DNA of 64,000 nucleotides from Rhyzopertha dominica (GCA_025024175.1 QCXZ01000001.1:31738942-31802941), one strand, 5' to 3'; counted from the stretch's first letter, positions 35,797-46,053 are shown. Notes: generated by a model not told the origin, from the letters alone. Numbers and translations are program-made.

Positions 35797-37815
35797 ATTG
35801 ATTCAATTTGCAGCGGTTTTTATCTTTATCATGGTTTTTCCGTGGACAAAAATGTTCGAAATTGCTATTGATGAACAAATGAGCCAACGTACGCCATCAA
35901 AACGAAGGAATTCGCGAGAAGAATCCTGCTGTCCGCACCAAATCCAGCCTAAGATTGCAATTGTTTTATTTTAATACGGGACTTTATTCCCAAAACTGGG
36001 CGTGACAGTAAACGACAGTCCACCTAAATTCCCATGCTTTCTCCGACGTGTCGCACTATAAAACGCAAAGGAAACCGGAGACAGAGGCACCTCGTCTGGC
36101 CACTTCAGCGGTCCGGAAAACTCAGCGCCAACTTTAAATTGTTAATAGAACCGTTCCTAAATTCTTTCCGATGGAAAAACACCGCCGGCCGGTAATCGAA
36201 AGCAATTCCATCCCGGAAAATGAGTTACGGCTGTCGTTTTTAACCAAAGATGCATCGGCGCGATGATAAAGCGTCTGCATTACCTAGGCTGTTGTGCTGC
36301 GCTCCAGTCTAAGTGGCGAATTTCGTGCCTCTTTCTGACGGGGAATATTTTATGCGCGCTCGTTTGCAAGATGGCCAGACAATGTGGGAAGATGCAATTT
36401 GACGTTGGTATGGAATCACGCTTACAAAATTATGTTAGGGTAGACGTGTTCGATGCAGTTTGTCACTTAACCGTTGAAAGGTTAGTTTAAGCTCGTCAGC
36501 CACGAATGTCCTATAAAAGTCGATGAGAAGCATAAGCTATAAGTAGGTACTTGCAGTACTTATAGCTAATTAACAGCAAAGTTCAAAGTAATTGAAAAGA
36601 GCTTCTTGAGTTTCAGAAAAGCTAAGTTGTAAAACATGTTATTTCCATTCATTCCCACAAGGTTCAGCACCATCTACGGCAAACTATTTTGGAACTACTG
36701 CTTCAAAGTTAAAAAATTTTTGAAGGAGAATCATATGCACCGTACCCCCTTCCTCATTGAAAACGGGTCTTTAGACCTGGTTGTGATGTACCGAGAAAGT
36801 ACCTCAATTTCTTTCAAAACTATTTTTGGACAGATACATAGTAGTCTTCTAGAGAGGGCATAAAGAAAAAACAGCATATCTAGGTAATATTACAATCCAC
36901 GAAATACGAATTTTTAAAACAAGTTAATTTTTAACGTTTTAATACTCGTGTACCCACTATTTAATAATCTGATATTCCATTGTATGTATGAAGAAAATCT
37001 AAATAGTGACAGATACATAGAAATACTACAAGGAACCGTTATTTAATTCGCAGAACTCTCTGCTGGTGAGCGGCAAAATTATTGGTATCAATCAGATAGA
37101 GGGCTAGCAAATAACTATCATGCGGTTTATCTCGCATTACAACAAATTTTTAACATTGCTGGATTGGCCCCAGTGGCCTTTGAAAGTGCCCTCCACGGTC
37201 ACTTGACATAAATCTTCTATAGTGTTATTGATGCTTCCCAAGTGAATAATTTGTCGAATTAGACAATATGATCAAGTTCGAGGAGCAACAACAAGTGTAC
37301 AGAGAATTGATTGTGACTTCAAATGAAGGAGCTACATTTGTTACAATCTAATTTATTTTAAATAATAATCTCGAGACTGTTGTAGTTTTTACTTTAATTT
37401 GTTAGTTTTCAAAGAATTTATTTCGAAATATTAGAACAGTTTCTATAGCTTCAATTTTTCCGAAGTTCATTTCAATTCACTTGGATTCATTGGGAACAAA
37501 AGGGGGATGACAAAGTTCCCTCCAAATAAAGTTTATAACACTCGTCGTGAATATAAAACAACTTGAAGATGTAGGGCCGGTTTCTCTTCTCTATTTTAAG
37601 CTAAAATCAACCCCGTTTTTAAAATCTAAACCAATCACATATCTTACTTTAAGTTGTTGTAATGGTTACTGGATTAATTTTAGCTTCAATGAATGCTAGT
37701 TATCATATTTAATTATAAAATACATTTATTGTTTGTCCTAACATGGTTGCTACCTTTCACCTACTTTATTCAAATTTTACCTAGAACAAGCATTAAAGAA
37801 TAGAAAGGAAAATGT
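35797..37815. other. unassigned region
   Basis: A GC-richer, non-repetitive patch at 35990-36260 and short frames (36263-36490, 36636-36863) carry no motif. A small hairpin AGCTATAAGTA/TACTTATAGCT lies at 36535-36568. The rest is AT-rich. Confidence 0.3.
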
Positions 37816-37819
37816 AGAA

Positions 37820-38400
37820 ATATGTGAGTGCCCGTAAGCAACAACAACAGACTATACACTCTTTGCTTTGCGGATGATCAAATACTAGTGGCATAAGAGT
37901 AAGTAGAGGGACATGAACTACATGACTCGCAAACTAATACGCAAAGTGAGGACTAGAAATAAACTTATGTGTATGTGTATTGGAGAGAGCAACAAGACCT
38001 AGAAGTAGAGGACGACGACAAAATACATCAGGAGCACACATATCTAGAAATAAAAATTTCGAATGATGAGGACACAGGACGAGGCTATAAGAGACAAGGC
38101 AATACAAGACAAGAAGACCGTTAGGACTTTAGTTGGCATCTTATGGGACAAAAACATCACAAAGATATATAATAATATAATTATAATATATACAACGCCA
38201 TTGTGAACAGTATAATTATGTTTAGTTCAGAGGTTTGGCCTATAAAAGACAAAATCGCAAGAACCCTAACAGCGATAGAGATGGACTTTTGGAGGAGGTC
38301 GATGGAGAGAACAAGAAGGAAAGGATCCCTAATCATACAATTAGAGAAATCATGGAAGTTAATTTGGGTATGGCATTGTTGCAGTGTGTGGAAGGTAAAA
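37820..38400 (+). pseudogene. LINE reverse-transcriptase relic (RTE-like or related)
   Basis: Plus-strand translation around 37850-37885 reads YTLCFADDQILVA, an RT motif C (F-A-D-D). Then follow GLEINLCVC-type and HQEHTYLEIKISNDEDTGRG segments and, from 38203, SSEVWPIKDKIARTLTAIEM followed by DFWRRSMERTRRKG. The last block is the characteristic post-RT region of a LINE family common in arthropods. Stops and frameshifts interrupt all parts. The relic ends about 100 bp before the left TIR of the mariner-like transposon. Confidence 0.68.
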
Positions 38401-38565
38401 CTCACTTGTAATACAGGTGAATCAATTTATTTTGGCTGCATAGAAATTTCTTCTCGTGTGCCTCATATTGGGTTTTCACATTGTAGTTTTGTACATGGTG
38501 GTCCGTGGGAGTGGAAAGTTTTGCAAAAGTTATTATTTCATTACTATGCATAGGTTGCCGCGGAT

Positions 38566-39193
38566 TTGTTTAACAAATTATTTGTCATTTTATGTAATTT
38601 AGTAGTCGTGGAACAGTGGTCCGGCAAACAACATCCTTTTATGATTAAATCTTACTACAAAAATATTGATTGTGTGGTCGGAACACAGCGTCAATTTCGA
38701 ATTAATTTCAATATTGCTCGTCGCGGAAGGGTTCCATCTGCCCGTGCCATAAAGGAGGGACCAAACAGAAGTGTCAGAAGACTTAAAAACATTCATCGCG
38801 TTAGAGGATCTGTAGAGCGCAGTCCAAAACGTTTAAATCGAAAACAAAGCCATGCCTTGGGCTTATATAGGACTACTTTTCTTAGAATTTTACACAAGAA
38901 TCCGAATTTTCATCCTTACAAAATCAAAATTGTCCAAGTATTGAAACCAACAGATCTTTCTGTTCGCCTACGTGTTACTGAAACGATGCTGCAGCATGAA
39001 CTTGACATTCACATATTATGGATGTCTGGTGAAGCCCATTTTCATTTATCTGGCTATACCAATAAACAAAACAGCCGTTATTGGGCTTTGTAAAATCCAC
39101 GAGAACTTCATCAACAGCCGTTACACAGCCCTAATGTAACAGTATGTAGCGCAATATNTTCAATGGGAATCATAGGTTCCTATTTTTTGAGGA
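38566..39193 (+). pseudogene. mariner-like transposase, N-terminal and first catalytic part
   Basis: The 175-codon frame 38566-39093 shows QRQFRINFNIARRGRVPSA (helix-turn-helix region), then NIHRVRGSVERSPKRLNRK, HKNPNFHPYKIKIVQ and ILWMSGEAHFHLSGY. In the last block the first catalytic Asp of the family is replaced by Gly (S-G-E-A-H-F). A small deletion lies after IKEGPN, and a one-base frameshift occurs near 39180 just before the BEL insertion point. The enzyme was therefore dead, or dying, whether or not the retroelement arrived. Its C-terminal half resumes at 45223. Confidence 0.82.
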
Positions 39194-39197
39194 TTAT

Positions 39198-39338
39198 TGA
39201 TAAATTTATAATTTATCATTGTATCCATAAAAACAATTGTAAAATAATAATAAAAAAAAACTGTCAAGTCAAGTTTATGATTTATGAACAATTTCTTCCA
39301 AACTATTACCAAATACAGTCCACTCCAAACCCCAAACA
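39198..39338 (+). repeat. 5' LTR of the BEL/Pao element (141 bp)
   Basis: Runs from TGATAAATTTATAA to CCCCAAACA. It is identical to the 3' LTR apart from one substitution at the third base (A here, G there) and one A in a poly-A run (9 against 10). TG...CA termini are canonical. TTAT precedes it (39194-39197). Near identity points to a recent insertion. Confidence 0.9.
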
Positions 39339-39342
39339 AATT

Positions 39343-39360
39343 TGGTCCCTACGAGCCGGA
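39343..39360 (+). promoter_or_regulatory. candidate primer-binding site
   Basis: TGGTCCCTACGAGCCGGA starts four bases after the 5' LTR, where the minus-strand primer tRNA should anneal. Its reverse complement ends ACCA and looks like the 3' end of a tRNA, closest in my memory to tRNA-Tyr with a mismatch or one-base difference. The tRNA assignment is tentative. Confidence 0.5.
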
Positions 39361-39710
39361 TATAAGACCTAGTCTTATATTACACCGAAGTTGAAAATCG
39401 AATTGCTATATCAGCACCAAAGAACCTACTGACATACCGAAGTCCTGACTGATTGCTGCCTCCGTTGAGTTAGAACTGAAGTGGCAAGAAGCTCACCCAC
39501 CTATATTGTATAACCACCGAAGCTTCAGTTGCCGCATTTATCAAGTAATAATATCGGCGGCAAGGAACCCATCAACCTGACTTCTTAGACGTTCTGTAAC
39601 GCTCTTGTGAGTCACCCATCATAACACCAAATACCGTACACTAATCACCATATCACCATATCTTATCCATTACTAATTTCAAAAAGACCAATCCAACTAA
39701 TTTATAAACT

Positions 39711-42700
39711 ACATCTATAAACTATAATTTATACCTACCGAAATTTGATAAGAACGATTTATCAGTCTTAATAAAACGACGTTCTGTTTTAAAAGCAAAT
39801 TTAACCCGCTGCAAAAACTTTGCTGATTCCATAGACCCCAATGCCGTGGACAGAAAACTTCTTATTTCTATCCGATTGCGTAAGGAAAAAATGGAGCCCT
39901 GGTTGGACGAGTTTGAAGCCATACAATCACAAATTGAAACCTTCGAGGATGATACAGCTTCACATGNGCAAACTCGAGAATGGTATGAAAACCTTTACTT
40001 TGAAGTTTTGTCAACATTGACATACATTTGTCAAAATTCAGAAAATGATAATTTAAGTTCATCAGGTAATTCACGTCCTATCTGCAATGTTGATGAAGCT
40101 AATTTAGAAATGGATTCTCTAAATAATGCTGAACCCAATATCATAGTTTCTCCTGATGCACCACAAAAGTATCCGACAATAAAAATGCACCATGTTAAGT
40201 TACCTCAACTAAAATTACCTACGTTTTCAGGTGAAGTTGATCAGTGGTTAAATTTCTACGATGTCTTTAATTCAGTGGTTCATAGCAATTCTGACTTACC
40301 TGACATCCAAAAATTTCAGTACTTAAAAACGTCATTAACAGGTGATGCAGCTACTTTAATCCATTCATTACAAATAAGTTCTGATAATTATGGCGTTGCC
40401 TGGAATTTACTAAAAGAAAGATTTGAAAATAAACCGCGCATCATATACAATCATATAAAATCACTCTTTGATATAGAACCAGTTCTTAAAGAATCGCATA
40501 TTTCACTCCAACAATTGATTAATAATACTTTAAAACATGTTAGAGCTCTTAACACTTTAGGAGAGCCAACTCAGCACTGGGATTCTATGCTTATATATTT
40601 AATAAGTTCTAAATTAGATTATGCATCAAAAAGAGATTGGGAGAAACTTAAGGTCGATCTTACAGAGAAACCTACTTTAAACGATTTCATAAATTATGTA
40701 ATGAAAAAGTGCCAAATGCTAGAAACTATATCTTCCAGTAATAAAAAGTTATTTGATAAAAGCAAGAATTATTCTTCTGTTCATGCTTCAATATCTAGGG
40801 ATTCCAAATGCAAAATTTGCTCTAAAGACTTTCACCCTATATATTGCTGTAAAAAATTTATTGAAATGTCAGTTCCAATGAGAATAAAAGAAATCACAAG
40901 ATTGCACCTTTGCAAAAACTGTTTTCGCAGCAATCATTATACTAAAGATTGTGTGGGAATAACGTGTAAGATTTGTAAACAGCGTCATAATACATTACTG
41001 CACATTCCAATTACTCCGAACATCCAACGCCATTCATTGCCAAACCCACTTAATTCTAATGATAATATTCCAGTATCTTTAACAGAGCCCCATAATCCTG
41101 AAAATATAGACAGGGTAACAGCATCTAATTCTAATTGTGCTTATGTAAGCCAAATCAATCATGTTTTGTTGCCTACAGCTATAGTAAATGTTAAGAACAC
41201 CAAAGGCGAGCTAATTCAAGTTAAGATATTACTAGACTCTGGATCCCAATCTAATTTTATTCGCCAAGATTTAGTAGATCTGCTTAATTTGGAAACTAAA
41301 GACTTTTATCTTCCCATTACGGGAATTAACAATTCTCATTCAACCGTTACTAAACAAGCCTTTTTAACGTTGTATTCAAGAACAAGTCAATTTAAATGTA
41401 ATTTATCGTGTTTTGTTTTGCCTAACATTACTGATAAACTCCCTCAAACGCCATTGAATATTAAATTATTTAATATCCCTGAAAATATTGTTTTGGCCGA
41501 TCCCATATTTTATCAACCTGGTACCATAAGTATATTAGTTGGCGCAGAAATATTCTGGTCTATAATAGGTAAAAATCAAATAAAATTTAATAAAAACCAT
41601 CCAACCTTGCATCAAACATTATTTGGCTGGATAGTGTCAGGTCCAATTAATTGTACGGTTAATTACAATTCATCTTCTTGCATGTTTTCGTCTAATAAAC
41701 TAAAAAGCTTTGATATTCAGAAACAAATGGCAGCTTTTTGGGAATTAGAAGAAGTACATAGTGCTTCATTAAAATCGCAAGAAGAAATTGATTGTGAGAA
41801 AATGTTTAATTTAACTACGAAACGCAATGAAGAAGGCCGATTTGTTGTTAAATTACCTTTTAATGATAATATACAATATTTAGGAGAATCCTACCAAACT
41901 GCCTATCAAAGATTCCTTTCATTAGAAAAGCGTTTTAATTATAATCCCTCCTTGTTTGGACAATATTCAGATTTTATACATGAATATATTGATTTAGGAC
42001 ATATGACGCCCGTCAATTACTCTAAAGACCAATTGAAACATGCATATTTTCTTCCACACCATGCAGTTATCCGTCCTGATAAAATTACATCCAAAATCAG
42101 AGTAGTGTTCGATGCTAGTGCAAAAACTTCAAGCGGGATTTCATTAAATGATACCCTCAAAGTGGGCCCAGTAGTACAATCTGACATATTTACCATTCTG
42201 TTACAATTTAGACTATACAAATACGCATTCACGAGCGATTGCGAAAAAATGTACAGACAAGTCTTGATTGATTCAAGTGATCGCAAGTTTCAAAATATAC
42301 TTTGGCGAGATAATCCCCAAGCACAATTACAAGCATACCAATTGAACACAGTAACATATGGAATTGCCAGTTCTTCTTATTTGGCAACTAAATGCATCGC
42401 TACTATCGCCGATAACAATGCACACAACCATCCAGTTTCTTCCAAATTTATAAAGAATTCTTTTTATGTTGATGACTTTATAGCTAGTTTTGATGATGCA
42501 GAAAAGGCTTCAAGAGTAATTAACGAAATTAATTATTTGCTATCCCAGCATGGTTTTAACATGCGGAAATGGTCATCAAATCATCCCAACTTGCTTAGCA
42601 ATATTGATTCCAAGGATTCATTGACGTATTTTTCTGATAACAACACGGATCAAAAAACCTTGGGTCTTAATTGGAATGCCAAAAATGATTTATTACAATT

Positions 42701-44675
42701 TGTATTTAACACCACAACAGAAAATAATAAACAGTGTACCAAAAGGATGATACTTGGAGCAATTAGTTCTGTATTTGGCCCGCTAGGTTTAGTAGGACCC
42801 ATAATTGTTAAATCAAAAATAATAATGCAGCGATTATGGCAATGCAATTTAAATTGGGACGATGAAGTTCCAGCAAACCTTAAGGCTCTGTGGCAAACCT
42901 ATCAGTCTCATTTACCTAATATAAAAAATCTCAACATTCCGAGGCAGATTATTTGCGATGATCATACACAAGTAGAAATCCACGCATTTTCTGATGCCAG
43001 TCAATTAAGTTATGGTACGTGTGTATATATTCGATCAACAAATTCGCTAGGCCATCATGTTAACCTAATATGTTCAAAAGGACGTGTCGCTCCTTTGAAG
43101 GTAGTCACNATACCTAGATTAGAATTAATGGCTGCGCATCTTTCAGCGCAACTTGTATCAAAAATCTGTAAAAAACTCGATATTATTATTAAAAAGATCT
43201 ATTACTGGACAGACAGTACCATTGTTTTAGCATGGTTAAATAAACCTCCTAATCAGCTGAAGCCATTTGTTTCTCATAGGGTATCAGACATAGTGTCTTT
43301 AACAGCTGTATCACAATGGCAACACGTATCTTCTGAAGACAATCCGGCAGATGTGCTTAGTCGTGGCACAAATGCAAGCAATTTAACCAGCTGTCATATT
43401 TGGTGGCACGGACCAATTTGGTTACAATGCGACAAGCACGTATGGCCAGTTTCCTCTATACAAATTCCTGATAAAAATTTACCAGAAATTAAATCTGTAA
43501 ATACCTGTTTAACCGAAATTGAACAAAGCAATGTTTTCCTTAAATTAATACAAAAAATCTCCTCTTTTCAAAAATTACTCCGCATAACTGCATTTTGTAT
43601 TCGTTTTAAAAATAACACCTCTAGATTATCCATTAAGAATTGTGGCCTATTAACAACTGTTGAACTAAACAATGCAGTAAAAGTTTTAGTACGATGTGTA
43701 CAATATCAAGTATTTAATGTAGAGATTGATCGATTAATTAAACAAAAGTGTATTCCTTCAGATAGCAAATTAAAATGCTTAAATCCTTACTTGGACTCCA
43801 ATAATCTTATTAGAGCAGGGGGTCGCATTCGTCACAGCAACGAAACATATAATAAAAAATTTCCATATATTATTCCTAAAAAACATGCTTTGACAAACCT
43901 AATTGTTCGTTATTATCACATATTGCACTTACATGCTGGAGTTGAAACAGTTATAAGTGCTATCAGACAAACATATTGGATTATATCTGTCAAAAATACA
44001 GTTAAAAATATGATAAGAAATTGTGTTATTTGTAGACGTTTTAATGCAAGACCGCATCAACCTATAATGGGTGATCTTCCAGCAACAAGAATTATTCCAT
44101 CTAAACCCTTTTCTATATGTGGTACCGATTTTGCTGGTCCTTTCAATTTAAGTTCATTAAGAGCTAGTCGTAGGTCGAAGACTTCGAAAGCCTACTTGTG
44201 TATTTTTGTTTGTTTTAGCACAAAAGCAGTTCATCTGGAACTGGTTAGTAATTTATCCACTGAAGCATTTATTGCCTGCTTACGTAGATTTTTATCGCGC
44301 CGCGGATTTTGTAAGGAGATCCACTCTGATAATGGTTCAAATTTCATTGGTGCAGCACGAGAAATAAAACTGTGGTATGATATGCAAAAGAATAAAGCTC
44401 ATCTTGACGCTGTATCTAATTTTTTATCCGTAAATTCTATTCAGTGGAAATTTATTCCAGCCAGATCACCACATTTTGGTGGTCTATGGGAATCAACCGT
44501 TAAATCAGTCAAGCGTCATTTATATAAAATTACTAATAATAAATTTTTCACGTATGAAGAACTAAATACTTTGTTTTGTCAAATTGAAGCCATTCTAAAT
44601 TCTAGACCTTTAATTCCTTTATCCGATGATCCTAATGACAGCATTTCTTACACCTGCACATTTTCTGGTGGGTGA
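39711..44675 (+). CDS. BEL/Pao gag-pol polyprotein (frame interrupted near its 3' end)
   Basis: Numbering from 39846, the frame has 1,609 codons. Residues ~115-290 are the gag-like DUF1759 region (LPQLKLPTFSGEVDQWL). Residues ~320-386 are Cys/His knuckles (CKNCFRSNHYTKDC). The protease site is LLDSGS with D464. RT has SDCEKMYRQV and YVDD at 874-877. RNase H has HAFSDAS (D1050) and WTDST. Integrase has an H-H-C-C finger (~1353-1390) and core residues D1428, D1495 and E1549. The codon at 39846 is GTG. The open frame actually extends upstream to about 39711 with gag-like sequence but no ATG, so the start codon is lost or non-standard. Two codons contain N. The frame breaks at about 44640. Confidence 0.93.
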   Translation, partial: TSINYNLYLPKFDKNDLSVLIKRRSVLKANLTRCKNFADSIDPNAVDRKLLISIRLRKEKMEPWLDEFEAIQSQIETFEDDTASHXQTREWYENLYFEVLSTLTYICQNSENDNLSSSGNSRPICNVDEANLEMDSLNNAEPNIIVSPDAPQKYPTIKMHHVKLPQLKLPTFSGEVDQWLNFYDVFNSVVHSNSDLPDIQKFQYLKTSLTGDAATLIHSLQISSDNYGVAWNLLKERFENKPRIIYNHIKSLFDIEPVLKESHISLQQLINNTLKHVRALNTLGEPTQHWDSMLIYLISSKLDYASKRDWEKLKVDLTEKPTLNDFINYVMKKCQMLETISSSNKKLFDKSKNYSSVHASISRDSKCKICSKDFHPIYCCKKFIEMSVPMRIKEITRLHLCKNCFRSNHYTKDCVGITCKICKQRHNTLLHIPITPNIQRHSLPNPLNSNDNIPVSLTEPHNPENIDRVTASNSNCAYVSQINHVLLPTAIVNVKNTKGELIQVKILLDSGSQSNFIRQDLVDLLNLETKDFYLPITGINNSHSTVTKQAFLTLYSRTSQFKCNLSCFVLPNITDKLPQTPLNIKLFNIPENIVLADPIFYQPGTISILVGAEIFWSIIGKNQIKFNKNHPTLHQTLFGWIVSGPINCTVNYNSSSCMFSSNKLKSFDIQKQMAAFWELEEVHSASLKSQEEIDCEKMFNLTTKRNEEGRFVVKLPFNDNIQYLGESYQTAYQRFLSLEKRFNYNPSLFGQYSDFIHEYIDLGHMTPVNYSKDQLKHAYFLPHHAVIRPDKITSKIRVVFDASAKTSSGISLNDTLKVGPVVQSDIFTILLQFRLYKYAFTSDCEKMYRQVLIDSSDRKFQNILWRDNPQAQLQAYQLNTVTYGIASSSYLATKCIATIADNNAHNHPVSSKFIKNSFYVDDFIASFDDAEKASRVINEINYLLSQHGFNMRKWSSNHPNLLSNIDSKDSLTYFSDNNTDQKTLGLNWNAKNDLLQFVFNTTTENNKQCTKRMILGAISSVFGPLGLVGPIIVKSKIIMQRLWQCNLNWDDEVPANLKALWQTYQSHLPNIKNLNIPRQIICDDHTQVEIHAFSDASQLSYGTCVYIRSTNSLGHHVNLICSKGRVAPLKVVXIPRLELMAAHLSAQLVSKICKKLDIIIKKIYYWTDSTIVLAWLNKPPNQLKPFVSHRVSDIVSLTAVSQWQHVSSEDNPADVLSRGTNASNLTSCHIWWHGPIWLQCDKHVWPVSSIQIPDKNLPEIKSVNTCLTEIEQSNVFLKLIQKISSFQKLLRITAFCIRFKNNTSRLSIKNCGLLTTVELNNAVKVLVRCVQYQVFNVEIDRLIKQKCIPSDSKLKCLNPYLDSNNLIRAGGRIRHSNETYNKKFPYIIPKKHALTNLIVRYYHILHLHAGVETVISAIRQTYWIISVKNTVKNMIRNCVICRRFNARPHQPIMGDLPATRIIPSKPFSICGTDFAGPFNLSSLRASRRSKTSKAYLCIFVCFSTKAVHLELVSNLSTEAFIACLRRFLSRRGFCKEIHSDNGSNFIGAAREIKLWYDMQKNKAHLDAVSNFLSVNSIQWKFIPARSPHFGGLWESTVKSVKRHLYKITNNKFFTYEELNTLFCQIEAILNSRPLIPLSDDPNDSISYTCTFSGG

Positions 44676-45033
44676 TTCATTAATAGCTTTGCCAGAACCG
44701 TCCCTATTGGAAGTTAGGGAAAACAGATTGACGAGGTTACAAATGTTGCAACAAATGCAACAAAAATTTTGGAGGTCATGGTCTGCGGATTATTTAACCA
44801 GTCTTCAGACTAGGAGTAAATGGCGTCATAGACAAAGCACCACTCCAAAGATAGGATCCCTCGTTCTTCTTCGCGATGGAACAATACCACCATTAGTATG
44901 GCGAAGAGGAAGGATTGTTGATGTCCACCCTGGGCCAGACGGTATCATTAGGGTAATATCAATAAAAACAAGCACTGGTGTTGTCAAGCGTGCTGTAAAT
45001 GGAGTTATTCCGTTATTAGAAGAAGAACACTGA
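44626..45033 (+). CDS. BEL/Pao integrase C-terminal part, shifted frame
   Basis: From about 44640 the coding continues in another frame with FLTPAHFLVGDSL, QKFWRSWSADYL, SKWRHR and VLLRDGTIPPLVWRRGRI, ending VVKRAVNGVIPLLEEEH and a stop. L-T-P-A-H-F-L-x-G and the basic DUF5641-like C-terminal domain directly follow the integrase core in BEL/Pao elements. The join is a +1 insertion (or two-base loss) around 44636-44645. It is the only clear coding lesion, and could be a real inactivating mutation or a sequencing error. Confidence 0.9.
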   Translation: MILMTAFLTPAHFLVGDSLIALPEPSLLEVRENRLTRLQMLQQMQQKFWRSWSADYLTSLQTRSKWRHRQSTTPKIGSLVLLRDGTIPPLVWRRGRIVDVHPGPDGIIRVISIKTSTGVVKRAVNGVIPLLEEEH

Positions 45034-45076
45034 TTTATATTTATTGTAAACCATTCTTTTTTGGAGGGGGAATTTA

Positions 45077-45218
45077 TGGTAAATTTATAATTTATCATTG
45101 TATCCATAAAAACAATTGTAAAATAATAATAAAAAAAAAACTGTCAAGTCAAGTTTATGATTTATGAACAATTTCTTCCAAACTATTACCAAATACAGTC
45201 CACTCCAAACCCCAAACA
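45077..45218 (+). repeat. 3' LTR of the BEL/Pao element (142 bp)
   Basis: Matches the 5' LTR except for one base and one extra A. Followed by TTAT at 45219-45222, the second copy of the target duplication. Preceded by a purine-rich tract ending four bases upstream. Confidence 0.9.
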
Positions 45219-45610
45219 TTATAATGAAAATGTTTTAACAGTCAATGTTGCACGCTATACTGAAATGATTAACCAGTTCCTTACACAGCAACTGAACATG
45301 TTTCCACAGAACAATAGCCAGTTCCAGCAAGATGGCGCTACTTCACATACCTCAAGAGCATCAATATATTCCGTGCGAAGATTGTTTCCAGGTGTTATCT
45401 CCAGACAAGCAACTACTTTTTGTGGGGCTATCTAGAAAGCAAGGTATTCATTGACAAACCACGAGATATTCGGGAACTGAAAATGATAATAATAATAAAT
45501 GGTAATATTCCGTTGGATATGTTGCGTCGTGTTATGCAGAATTTCGGCTTCAAGAGTGTATGGATAGAATAGGAGGCCATTTATCAGGTACAATATTTAA
45601 GAAGTAAAAA
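45219..45610 (+). pseudogene. mariner-like transposase, C-terminal part
   Basis: Directly after the TTAT duplication the frame reads NENVLTVNVARYTEM, NQFLTQQLNMFPQNN and SQFQQDGATSHTSRASI (second catalytic Asp in Q-D-G). Then come RLFPGVISR and, after a deletion and frameshift, FLWGYLESKVFIDKP, RDIRELK and IPLDMLRRVMQNFG. The segment with the third catalytic Asp (R-S-P-D region) has been deleted. The left half of the same gene is at 38566-39193; reading continues across the BEL element with one TTAT removed. Confidence 0.85.
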
Positions 45611-45717
45611 TGGCACACAATTATTATCTTGTTACTGCTATACTCTGTTTTAATTAAATAGTTACTTACGGAAACACGTCGTTTTCAAAACTTCCAGCTC
45701 CCATGGTCCACCTGGTA

Positions 45718-46051
45718 TTCAGTATTTATAATAAATGATTTACTTACATGTAATTCAAACTATTTTTACTTCTAGCTCAGATGTTGATTAATTATTCCTC
45801 ACAAGAGATTGCTGTATTAAAACTTAGGTGCATACTTGATTATCGTAGCAGAATGACATATTCGTGTAAAATTTTCCTGAAGCTAGACAGAAAAATGACC
45901 AAATTATTATCGTTTAAGTGAAACGATTATCAGATGTTTCTATCCGCACTAAAAAGTATAAGCCTTTCATTTTCTCGTTTAAAATTCATTATTATTTTTT
46001 ACAAAACTGACGATATTTACACTAGTGTCTATTGTAAAAAGTACATTTATT

Positions 46052-46053
<2 letters not shown>
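45718..46053. other. unassigned spacer
   Basis: AT-rich sequence between the mariner right end and the poly-T that marks the R1 element tail. Nothing recognised. Confidence 0.4.

Larger units (their letters stand above)
39198..45218 (+). mobile_element. BEL/Pao LTR retrotransposon, nearly complete (6.0 kb)
   Basis: Two short LTRs (39198-39338, 45077-45218) flank one long gag-pol frame. A candidate primer-binding site lies after the 5' LTR, and a purine-rich tract GGAGGGGGAA (45063-45072) lies just before the 3' LTR. A 4-bp target duplication TTAT is present on both sides (39194-39197 and 45219-45222). Domain order gag (DUF1759-type), zinc knuckles, aspartic protease (DUF1758-type), RT, RNase H, integrase is that of BEL/Pao. 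No env-like frame is seen. It sits inside a mariner transposase gene in the same orientation. Confidence 0.95.
38494..45715 (+). mobile_element. mariner-like transposon split by a BEL/Pao insertion
   Basis: The left end (CATGGTGGTCCGTGGGAG, 38494) and right end (reverse complement of CCAGGTGGACCATGGGAG, ending 45715) are inverted repeats, extended inward by TGGAAAGTTTTG-like sequence. TA dinucleotides lie just outside both (38492-38493, 45716-45717), the mariner/Tc target duplication. Removing the 6,021-bp BEL element and one TTAT leaves about 1.2 kb, the usual mariner length. The coding parts are on the plus strand on both sides. Boundaries are supported by TIR and TA together. Confidence 0.82.
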
